Origin: Muribaculaceae bacterium
Lineage (GTDB): Bacteria > Bacteroidota > Bacteroidia > Bacteroidales > Muribaculaceae
Length of the DNA: 64,000 nucleotides
NCBI GenBank assembly: GCA_022510405.1
Contig: JAFLTP010000003.1
Span: 1-64,000 of the forward strand
Direction: 5' to 3'
Shown: one piece after another, positions 8,582-15,619 of the stretch
Layout: every line of letters begins with the position of its first letter
How positions within the stretch are numbered: position 1 is the stretch's first letter
The notes under the pieces: model-generated
Databases searched by the model: none
Told to the model about the DNA's origin: nothing
The model's input: only the letters and a program-made list of their open reading frames with translations
Position numbers and translations under genes: made by a program

Positions 8582-9730
8582 CTAATTTATGTTAAAATAA
8601 TGGTTAAACATAGTTTGTTTTACTTTCAGTGTAATCCTGTTTACCGACTCCCGTTTCTGCTCGTCACTCATATCGGCATAGATCTGGGTTGTCTCGACAT
8701 TCTTGTGACCCAACATGTGTTGGACTGTATAAACGGGTGTTCCCGCTTCCACCTGTAATGTACCGAATGTATGTCGGGTACAATGGAAAGAGATATGTTT
8801 GGTTATACCAGCTGCTTTCAGCCATCTTCTCAGGGGAGCCTGGGTCATATAGTCTTCAAAACCGATGAAGACCTTGCCTGTTCCTCTCGGACCTATAAGC
8901 TCCATCGCTTCATCACTGATAGGATTGTTCACAAGATCCTTTGTCTTCTGCATCCTCAGCGTGACATACATTCCTCCGTTTCCATATGGCTGTATATTCT
9001 CCCATGTAAGGTTCTTGATGTCGCTCTTCCTTAATCCCGTCAGGCATGCAAAAAGGAATGCTTTCCTTAAAACAGGTATCTCGCATGGAGTGTCAGCCAA
9101 TCTTATCAGTTCCTCTTGGGAAAGATGCTCCTTCATGGTGGGTATGGTGTCGATCCTGTCAAGGAAGCCGTTGGGGTTCTCTCTTATCTTACGTTCCTTA
9201 TAAGCTGTATGCAAACATGCCCGGAAAGTTGACCAGTATCCGGCTACCGAATTGATATGGAGTTTCTGCTCCTTGTGACGGTATTGCGGGGCGTTCAAGA
9301 GGTATTCCATAAACTTACGGCACAAGTCCACGTTCACCTCACCGAAGCGGCATTTGCCGTTTGTGAATCTCTCGAAGTGCTTATAGACGTGTTCCCACTT
9401 GATATTTTTCTTCAAGGCAAGGTTCTTGAAGTATAAAAGGAAGTCTCCCTTCTCTTTCTCCTTGTCGAAGAAGTCATAGCGTTCATTGACGATGCTTTCA
9501 TATCTCCGGCACCTCAATGCCTCGGCTTTCTCCGTCATTCGCTCGTTATATTCCTTTTCCCTACCGTTCTTCGGTTTGGAAAAGATGTATATGCCGAGCG
9601 ATTCATGACGCATTACTTTCATTGTGCTCTCGTCTCGATAGCCGGGATAGTAGTCAAGATAGAAGGACAGCATCGTGCCGTTCTTTATCTTCCGAGTCCG
9701 GAGGTTAACTGTCTTACAGATATTACTCAT
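8582..9730 (-). CDS. Tyrosine recombinase (integrase) of the element
   Basis: 382 residues, typical for Bacteroides element integrases. There is an N-terminal SAM-like core-binding domain (about 90-190) and a catalytic domain with Arg234 (TGLRKSDI), His316-x-x-Arg319 (HCTRHTFG), His342 (GHKNVETTQI) and nucleophile Tyr351. All key residues are present, so it should be active. The N-terminal arm-binding domain of about 60 residues is the ARM-type usual in this family. It lies near the right end of the element, followed by a second HTH gene. No tRNA gene lies near, so the target is probably protein-coding or intergenic DNA. Confidence 0.93.
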   Translation of the reverse strand: MSNICKTVNLRTRKIKNGTMLSFYLDYYPGYRDESTMKVMRHESLGIYIFSKPKNGREKEYNERMTEKAEALRCRRYESIVNERYDFFDKEKEKGDFLLYFKNLALKKNIKWEHVYKHFERFTNGKCRFGEVNVDLCRKFMEYLLNAPQYRHKEQKLHINSVAGYWSTFRACLHTAYKERKIRENPNGFLDRIDTIPTMKEHLSQEELIRLADTPCEIPVLRKAFLFACLTGLRKSDIKNLTWENIQPYGNGGMYVTLRMQKTKDLVNNPISDEAMELIGPRGTGKVFIGFEDYMTQAPLRRWLKAAGITKHISFHCTRHTFGTLQVEAGTPVYTVQHMLGHKNVETTQIYADMSDEQKRESVNRITLKVKQTMFNHYFNIN

Positions 9731-9785
9731 ATTTTAAGTGTTTTTAATTGTTATTTCGTGATGCAAAGAAAAATGATTATTCAAT

Positions 9786-9800
9786 GGTGTCAAGGTTAAC
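9786..9800 (-). promoter_or_regulatory. Shared upstream motif GTTAACCTTGACACC
   Basis: Second copy of the motif at 1222-1236, here 56 bp upstream of the integrase ATG, 14 of 15 bases identical. Confidence 0.45.
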
Positions 9801-9882
9801 CAACAATAATCACTGATTAATCTTATTATAATTGGGAATAGTGAAAAGATATAGAAGGTAGGGGAATAAAAAAGGATAATTA

Positions 9883-10839
9883 TTACATACCCAAGGCTGC
9901 TCTTTCAGCCATCACCCTCTCCACATCTTCTCGGCTTAGCAGATTTCTTACTCCGACTTTTACCTTCCTTATCCCTTTTACATTGACAATATGGTGCAGG
10001 TTAGCTTTTGTCAGGCCGTATTTTTCTGCCGTTTCCTCTACGGTGCAATATCTATCATCTGCTATCAGGTTGGGTCTCCTTAATTCTTCAAGATGGCTCT
10101 TTGAATAATATGCAATACCATATTCTTTCTTGGTAGGTATGTTGTGCCGGTAAGCGTATGCCCTGATAGCGGTGGCTCCCATATTGAATTGTTCCTCCAC
10201 TTCTAACGTGGTGAGCCAATCCGTTATGTTGGAGTAATCGGTCTGTATCCCGAAATGCTCATCTATATCATGTTTGTTGAAATATAGTTTACCAGCTATT
10301 TTGCAGACACGGATATGGTATTTCTTGGCACAGGTATAAAGCCATCCCTGACCTATCTTGAACCTTGACATTACATCCTCTCCGGTATAATATTCTATAG
10401 GGTCGGTTAATTCGGAGGAGAAGGATTTTGCAGAAATGGATTTGCCCTTTGGTTGCAATTGGCTCTTTGGCTTGGATTCCGGTTTTCTTATAACAGGGAT
10501 AACTCTTTCATAAGGATTAGATGACAGGAGTTTTTCAATATCTGCCTTACGGATCAGCGACATCCGGTTGCTAAGTCTCGATGCTTGGAGTTTCCCTTGT
10601 GCAACGAGCTTATAAATATATTGACGTGTGCAACCCATCAGGAGGGCTGCCTTTGAAAAAGTAAAATACTCCTGTTGTCGGAGGTCTATAAGTGGTTCGA
10701 CCGCTTTGATGAAATCATTGCGTCTTTTCTTCCTGGCAATTTTGGCACTTTCGGCACAAGACTCGGAACAATAGTGTTGGTTTCCGCTCCGGATTGTAAA
10801 TGTGTTGCCGCAGATTTCACATTTTCTTTGGATTCTCAT
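9883..10839 (-). CDS. Zinc-ribbon/multi-HTH DNA-binding protein of the element
   Basis: The ATG at 10837-10839 (MRIQRKCEICGNTF) is preferred over one 66 bp upstream because it starts directly at the zinc ribbon; it gives 318 residues. A CxxC-x(12)-CxxxC zinc ribbon (about 7-27) is followed by an excisionase-type HTH (FTFSKAALLMGCTRQYIYKL) and two more HTH-like segments (about 145-185 and 205-300). Such proteins are regularly encoded beside integrases on Bacteroides integrative elements and probably bind the element ends or regulate excision. Repeated palindromic sites just upstream (10911-11005) are candidate targets. Confidence 0.8.
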   Translation of the reverse strand: MRIQRKCEICGNTFTIRSGNQHYCSESCAESAKIARKKRRNDFIKAVEPLIDLRQQEYFTFSKAALLMGCTRQYIYKLVAQGKLQASRLSNRMSLIRKADIEKLLSSNPYERVIPVIRKPESKPKSQLQPKGKSISAKSFSSELTDPIEYYTGEDVMSRFKIGQGWLYTCAKKYHIRVCKIAGKLYFNKHDIDEHFGIQTDYSNITDWLTTLEVEEQFNMGATAIRAYAYRHNIPTKKEYGIAYYSKSHLEELRRPNLIADDRYCTVEETAEKYGLTKANLHHIVNVKGIRKVKVGVRNLLSREDVERVMAERAALGM

Positions 10840-10910
10840 GATAGCATATTTTTGATTGAAAATTCGATTTCCGGTGTATTCCTGCCGAAAGTCAATAGGA
10901 GTCAATCCTC

Positions 10911-11005
10911 GTTAATCATTGTAAACTGATTATCCTAAATTACGGACTTGGAATCTTTCCTGTGGCTCTTGTCAATGTAGGTAATCCATCGTAAACCGAT
11001 GTCAA
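10911..11005. repeat. Pair of related 20-bp sites upstream of the HTH gene
   Basis: GTTAATCATTGTAAACTGAT (10911-10930) and GTAATCCATCGTAAACCGAT (10981-11000) agree at 15 of 20 bases and are spaced 70 bp apart. The second contains a perfect palindrome CATCG-TAAAC-CGATG. Candidates are operators of the adjacent HTH protein or arm-type integrase sites near the element end. Confidence 0.45.
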
Positions 11006-11190
11006 CTGCCCTTATAAAATGACGAAAGCGGAAAATCTTGACTTCTCCGCGGTAGAAATACGTAGCAAAAATATGCTTAAAAAGGGGTATTACAAAACAC
11101 CAACCCCGAAAGTGTTAAAACCTATAATATACTAATATTCAATGCTCTTATAATAGTTATTCCCCATTCTTCATAATCTTTCATACCTCT

Positions 11191-11619
11191 CTAAATACAA
11201 TTAGCGAAAGCATAAGATCCTATAGATCTAAGATTAATAGGTAAATTGATTGTAGTTAAAGAAGAACAACCATTAAAACAGTAATTCCCTATTTCAGTAA
11301 TACCCTTCATCCCCAAAATCTCATAAAGAGATCCGCATCCGGAAAAGGCATTACTGCCTAATGAAGAAATGCAATCAGGAATGACAACAGATGTTAAGGC
11401 TCCACAATTATTAAATGCACCATTAATAGATACTATTGAAAACGTTCGCTCCTTATATACTACTGTCTCCGGTATAATAATATCACCGGAATAAGGAATA
11501 TCTCCTGCTACTATTGTGGCAGTCATATTCGAAAGGTTAGTTTCGTAATAGAAACCATCCACTTCAAAATCATAAGCCGAAGCTGAGAGGAAGGATATTA
11601 TTATACCTCCCAAAATCAT
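11191..11619 (-). pseudogene. BspA-like leucine-rich-repeat surface protein, truncated
   Basis: 142 codons encode a hydrophobic signal-like start (MILGGIIISFLSASA), a short beta region, then about three TpLRR/BspA repeats (SVVIPDCISSLGSNAFSGCG, TINLPINLRSIGSYAFANC). BspA family proteins normally have many more repeats and a C-terminal anchor; this one stops right after AFANC, at about 11,195, next to the integrase end of the element. In frame upstream lies ATTAAACAGAAATTTAAA (encoding IKQKFK), which looks like the basic start of the signal peptide with its ATG changed to ATT. It is a remnant, probably cut by the element's insertion. Confidence 0.7.
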
Positions 11620-11638
11620 TAATTTTTTAAATTTCTGT

Positions 11639-11999
11639 TTAATGATTATTTGAATTATATTGAATTTCTTTGATTAGTTGAGAACAAATCTCTGAAAGAA
11701 TATCATTGGGAATCATATTCCAAGGTACCTCAATAATATTTTTATTCTCCTTACATGGTATAATGTTCTTGATCTTAACAGTTAAAGAAGTAAGCCATTT
11801 TCCATGAGTACATATTCTTATCCCGGATTTGTTAGCAAAAAATAGTAGTGTCTTTTAATCCGATTTGATCTGGTTTAGGAATAAGCAAGAATAATTCATC
11901 TCGATCTAAAAATGAATATATCTTAAATGGAGATAAAATTTTTTTATAGGAGATAAATTCACCAGAAGGGAGTTGTAACAAAAATTCAGCTTTTAACAT
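11639..11999 (-). pseudogene. Frameshifted small protein upstream of the LRR remnant
   Basis: ATG at 11997-11999 opens MLKAEFLLQLPSGEFISYKK and runs 55 codons to TAA 11832-11834. The coding pattern then continues in another frame (LLFFANKSGIRICTHGKW) to TAA 11639-11641, which overlaps the LRR gene's lost start. A one-base slip near 11,840 would join them into about 120 residues. No family is recognised. With the LRR gene it formed a two-gene transcript downstream of the structured RNA. Confidence 0.5.
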
Positions 12000-12045
12000 T
12001 ATTATAATGGGTCTCTGACTCCCAAGAGATCCTCGGATTATAAAT

Positions 12046-12360
12046 AAAAAAGCGTAGGAGCCTGAACCTTGGTGCTCGTCCTACAACTTGAGGCTCTGGT
12101 ATTGCCCGATATGGTTGAACGAGCAACATGCAGAAGCCTACGCTGAATATGAATAAACATCAAGATATGACGTTCCCACATCATATCAAAACGAATATAA
12201 CATATCCGCTTGGCATCTACCGTTGCCACATCCTTGACCATATCAAAGAAATTTACCAGATTTCAAGTTGTCAAGAAGATGCGTCTTGGTAAATACGCCT
12301 TTATGTCTTGCAGACCCTCCCGCTTATTCCCTTGACCGGGCTTCTGCGTTTCGGTCTGCA
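12046..12360 (-). ncRNA. Candidate structured non-coding RNA, about 300 nt
   Basis: On the minus strand a -7 box (12359-12366) is followed by about 300 nt with several separate perfect helices: TGCAGACC/GGTCTGCA (12353-12360 with 12309-12316), CCCG/CGGG (12337-12340 with 12319-12322), ATTTACCA/TGGTAAAT (12287-12294 with 12251-12258), GGCA/TGCC (12224-12227 with 12212-12215), GATATGA/TCATATC (12181-12187 with 12164-12170), and a nested 3' hairpin AGCGTAGG/CCTACGCT (12137-12144 with 12051-12058) containing TGCTCGT/ACGAGCA and CAAC/GTTG. A TTTTTTATTT run follows, as in a terminator. A 67-codon frame inside has no coding look. It lacks signatures of tmRNA, RNase P RNA or SRP RNA. The family is not recognised. 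Confidence 0.5.
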
Positions 12361-12366
12361 AATGTA
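12359..12366 (-). promoter_or_regulatory. -7 box of the candidate RNA gene
   Basis: Minus strand TACATTTG fits TAnnTTTG, placing the transcript start near 12,352-12,355. An AT-rich stretch lies upstream. Bases 12,367-12,570 show no gene. Confidence 0.45.
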
Positions 12367-12588
12367 AAATTAATCATTTTGTAAGAAATATTATATCAGG
12401 CATATAATAAAATTTCATTCAATTATCTCCGATAAGATTTCTTAATTGGAGTTTTTACATATTTGATAGCGGCTAACAAGCATCGTTGTCTATAGTCTTC
12501 TTTGAGGTCGGCATTTTGAGGTCGATAACTTTTCTTCGAACCGCTACCCGGGCTATCTTTTCACAAAGCAAAAGATGCCCGACGTACG

Positions 12589-12702
12589 CTAAGTTTCGAC
12601 ACTCGATTGTTAATTGCCTTCGGCAACGAGCACCAGCTTGGTTTTTCATATCTCATAATCCACAAAAGCCGCTGACGTTTCTCTAAATGCCGACACTCGA
12701 TT
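12589..12702. repeat. Diverged duplicated segment
   Basis: CTAAGTTTCGACACTCGATT (12589-12608) and CTAAATGCCGACACTCGATT (12683-12702) agree at 17 of 20 bases, 94 bp apart. Read on the minus strand both encode NRVS followed by a basic/serine tail, so the 3' end of the small gene at 12646-12843 seems to have been duplicated. Confidence 0.4.
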
Positions 12703-12843
12703 ATCCAATTCTTCTTCCTCGGGTCTTCGTCCGTCCCAACGGAAATCGGATTCAGACCCTCCACCTCCACTGGAAGTTATAACAGGTTTTCCACCTATTA
12801 ATGAACCTGAATTATAAATATATTTAGTCGAATATTTTGTCAT
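12646..12843 (-). CDS. Small uncharacterised protein
   Basis: The ATG at 12841-12843 opens 65 codons (MTKYSTKYIYNSGSLIGGKP). The middle is a glycine-rich linker (SSGGGGSE), then an acidic/basic segment ending in NRVSAFRETSAAFVDYEI. It lies 31 bp after another small gene on the same strand. No family is recognised, and the gene is in a region full of remnants, so it may be non-functional. Confidence 0.35.
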   Translation of the reverse strand: MTKYSTKYIYNSGSLIGGKPVITSSGGGGSESDFRWDGRRPEEEELDNRVSAFRETSAAFVDYEI

Positions 12844-12874
12844 AGTCACCGTGTACCAGACTGGCTTTGTTACG

Positions 12875-13120
12875 TCACTTTGTTTTGTACAAGCCGTCTG
12901 ACATCCTTAAATATTCTCCTCGAATTCGCATAGCTTCATTTCGCGAGTTTTCAGGATTCACCAATTTATCAAATATGTTAATCAGTTCATCTTTTAGAAT
13001 CTGATTTGTTACTGATAGTCTTTGGTTCTCCTCTCTTAATGACCAAAGTTCTTTATAGTCTGCAATGGAGATAATAGAAATTATATTGAGGTGAATTGTT
13101 TTACCTTCGGGACCGCCCAT
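12875..13120 (-). CDS. Small coiled-coil protein, uncharacterised
   Basis: 81 codons from ATG 13118-13120. Residues about 22-55 (YKELWSLREENQRLSVTNQI onward) form a probable coiled coil; the N-terminus has a short hydrophobic stretch (IHLNIISIISIA). The central pattern resembles phage- or element-type regulatory proteins but nothing more can be said. It is the upstream member of a two-gene set with 12646-12843. Confidence 0.4.
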   Translation of the reverse strand: MGGPEGKTIHLNIISIISIADYKELWSLREENQRLSVTNQILKDELINIFDKLVNPENSRNEAMRIRGEYLRMSDGLYKTK

Positions 13121-13169
13121 CTAACATGGTTTTTCTTTACTACGTTCCCCCAAATCCGTCAGACATTCA

Positions 13170-13285
13170 CTAAACCTTCACCTCGATTTCACGCTTTGGT
13201 GCAATTGCGATGGTCTTGATGGCTTTGACACTGAGTCCCAGACTGGCAAAGAGAATTTCTTGTCGGAAATTATCAAAATCTGAGA
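13170..13285 (-). pseudogene. Possible C-terminal remnant of a lost gene
   Basis: An open minus-strand stretch without a start codon encodes FDNFRQEILFASLGLSVKAI then a basic tail ending KREIEVKV at TAG 13170-13172. It begins inside or right after the dnaK terminator. The composition looks protein-like, but with no start and no recognised family this is a weak call. Confidence 0.22.
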
Positions 13286-13290
13286 CATAT

Positions 13291-13323
13291 AAAAAATCCC
13301 GAAAGAAATTCTTTCGGGATTTT
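13291..13323 (-). terminator. dnaK intrinsic terminator
   Basis: AAATCCCGAAAGAA paired with TTCTTTCGGGATTT, followed on the minus strand by TTTTTTAT, 20 bp after the dnaK stop. Confidence 0.9.
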
Positions 13324-13342
13324 GCAATTCATTGATTTATAA

Positions 13343-15241
13343 TCATTTTACTTCTTCGAAGTCTACGTCGGTTACTTCTGGTTCGTTCGGATGTGAAGGG
13401 CCTGCTTGTGCTCCGGGTTGAGGACCGGCCTGTGCACCTGCTGCCTGAGCGTTGGCGATGTCTTGTGCGGCTGCCTGGAATGCATCGTTCACTGCCTTTT
13501 CTGCTGAGTCGATGTCTTCGAGAAGCTGTGCTTTGTGAACTTCTTTTAGTCTGTCGATTGCAGCCTGGATGGTAGCTTTCTTGTCTGCCGGAATCTTGTC
13601 GCCGAGTTCGCTGAGCTGTTTCTCGCTTTGGAAGATCATGGAGTCAGCGTGGTTGAGTTTGTCTGCACGTTCCTTAGCCTTCTTGTCGGCTTCCTCATTA
13701 GCCTTAGCCTCATCGCGCATTCTCTGGATTTCCTGTTCGCTCAAACCGCTGGAAGCTTCGATACGGATGCTCTGTTCCTTACCTGTAGCCTTATCCTTTG
13801 CTGATACATTGAGGATACCGTTGGCGTCAACTTCAAATGTAACTTCAATCTGTGGAACACCACGTGGAGCGGGTGCGATACCGGCAAGATTGAATTCACC
13901 GAGAAGTTTGTCGTCAGCTGCCATAGGACGTTCACCTTGGAGAACTCTGATGGTCACTTCAGGTTGATTGTCGGCTGCTGTTGAGAATGTCTCGCTCTTA
14001 CGGGTAGGAATAGTAGTGTTGGCTTCGATAAGCTTGGTCATCACGCCACCGAGAGTCTCGATACCGATTGACAATGGAACAACGTCGAGAAGAAGTACGT
14101 CTTTAACGTCACCGCTAAGAACACCACCTTGGATTGCTGCACCGATTGCTACAACTTCGTCAGGGTTAACGCTCTTGTTGGGTTCCTTACCGAATATTTC
14201 TTTTACCTTAGCCTGGATAGCGGGGATACGTGTTGAACCACCAACCAAAATTACTTCATCAATTTCAGCTGCAGTGTATCCTGCATCTTTAAGGGCGCTT
14301 ACACAAGGAGCTGCAACTGCATCAATAAGTTTGGAAGCGAGTTGTTCAAATTTAGCACGAGTAAGAGTAGTTACCAAGTGCTTCGGACCTGATGCGGTGG
14401 CTGTGATATAAGGAAGATTGATTTCAGTTGAAGTTGAACTTGAAAGTTCTACCTTTGCCTTTTCAGCTGCCTCTTTGAGACGTTGCATAGCCATAGGATC
14501 CTGACGGAGGTCTACTCCCTCATTCTTCTTGAATTCATCAGCAAGCCAGTCGATGATAACGTTATCGAAGTCATCACCACCGAGGTGAGTGTCACCATTT
14601 GTTGACTTAACTTCGAATACACCGTCACCAAGTTCAAGGATTGAGATATCGAATGTACCACCACCAAGGTCGAACACTGCTATCTTCTGTTCTTTGGTTG
14701 ATTTATCAAGACCGTAAGCAAGAGCAGCTGCTGTAGGTTCGTTAACGATACGTTTAACCTTAAGACCTGCTATTTCACCGGCCTCTTTTGTGGCCTGACG
14801 TTGAGAATCGTCGAAATAAGCGGGCACTGTAATAACGGCTTCAGTCACCTCCTGGCCAAGATAATCCTCAGCAGTCTTCTTCATCTTTTGAAGAATCATT
14901 GCGGAGATTTCCTGTGGAGTATAGTCACGACCGTCTATGTCAACTTTAGGCATATTGTTCTGGCAAACCACTTTGTAAGGAACACGTTTGATTTCGTCCT
15001 CAACCTGGCTGCAAGTTTCGCCCATGAAACGTTTGATACTGTAAATAGTTCTTGTAGGATTTGTAATAGCCTGACGTTTTGCAGGATCACCGACTTTACG
15101 TTCGCCACCGTCTACAAATGCAACTACAGAAGGAGTGGTGTTTCTACCTTCATTATTCGGAATAACCACCGGGTCTTTACCTTCGAGAACAGCAACACAA
15201 CTGTTGGTGGTTCCTAAATCGATACCAATTATTTTTCCCAT
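13343..15241 (-). CDS. dnaK: Molecular chaperone DnaK (Hsp70)
   Basis: 632 residues, the normal length. The nucleotide-binding domain shows the Hsp70 signatures [15 protein letters not shown] at the start, [14 protein letters not shown] (about 190) and [14 protein letters not shown] (about 330). The substrate-binding beta domain and helical lid follow, ending in a Gly/Ala/Gln/Pro-rich linker and the C-terminal tail [11 protein letters not shown] that binds co-chaperones. It folds and refolds cytoplasmic proteins using ATP with DnaJ and GrpE, neither of which is nearby. It stands alone as a single-gene transcript with its own terminator. Confidence 0.99.
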   Translation of the reverse strand: MGKIIGIDLGTTNSCVAVLEGKDPVVIPNNEGRNTTPSVVAFVDGGERKVGDPAKRQAITNPTRTIYSIKRFMGETCSQVEDEIKRVPYKVVCQNNMPKVDIDGRDYTPQEISAMILQKMKKTAEDYLGQEVTEAVITVPAYFDDSQRQATKEAGEIAGLKVKRIVNEPTAAALAYGLDKSTKEQKIAVFDLGGGTFDISILELGDGVFEVKSTNGDTHLGGDDFDNVIIDWLADEFKKNEGVDLRQDPMAMQRLKEAAEKAKVELSSSTSTEINLPYITATASGPKHLVTTLTRAKFEQLASKLIDAVAAPCVSALKDAGYTAAEIDEVILVGGSTRIPAIQAKVKEIFGKEPNKSVNPDEVVAIGAAIQGGVLSGDVKDVLLLDVVPLSIGIETLGGVMTKLIEANTTIPTRKSETFSTAADNQPEVTIRVLQGERPMAADDKLLGEFNLAGIAPAPRGVPQIEVTFEVDANGILNVSAKDKATGKEQSIRIEASSGLSEQEIQRMRDEAKANEEADKKAKERADKLNHADSMIFQSEKQLSELGDKIPADKKATIQAAIDRLKEVHKAQLLEDIDSAEKAVNDAFQAAAQDIANAQAAGAQAGPQPGAQAGPSHPNEPEVTDVDFEEVK

Positions 15242-15619
15242 AATTTTTGTTTTTATAATTTCGTTAATAATGTTTTCTATGTTATTAACAAATTGCGTGC
15301 TAAAAGTTTCACTTTATCCCTAAATAAATTTTCAATCAACTGCAAATTATTGATATACAGATAAATATTTAAATTATAAAAAATTAAAATAAAACTGTCA
15401 AAAATGGCGAATCAATCAAAAATATTAATCTTACCCCTATACATGCCCCAAAAACAAATGATGATTCCTCTACCGGACAATTCCTAAGAGCAGGATTTTA
15501 TAATTTTTGTTTTTCGGTTCCGTTAAATATCTATATATTTGCAATTAAGACAAAAGCCGTTACCAACGGCCATTTGTTTGTTTTCAACTAACCTGATCCC
15601 AATATATTCAACCAACTAT
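15242..15619. other. Divergent intergenic region between dnaK and the metalloprotease
   Basis: AT-rich spacer of 378 bp holding the promoters of both genes. No gene seen. On the plus strand TATATTTG at 15534-15541 fits the TAnnTTTG -7 box, about 80 bp before the metalloprotease ATG. This excludes the in-frame upstream ATG at 15539, which would overlap the promoter. Confidence 0.6.
15534..15541 (+). promoter_or_regulatory. -7 box of the metalloprotease-SusC-SusD operon
   Basis: TATATTTG, with a T-rich -33 region 19 bp upstream (TTTTT at 15511-15515). Confidence 0.55.

Noticed and set aside
12038-12241. 67-codon minus-strand frame inside the candidate RNA
   Set aside because: It lies entirely within the base-paired segment, ends at the terminator-like hairpin, and its translation is rich in Arg/Cys/Ser with no protein-like pattern.
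13393-14411. Long plus-strand frames opposite dnaK
   Set aside because: Antisense shadows of a perfectly conserved dnaK coding frame; composition is biased and no family is visible.
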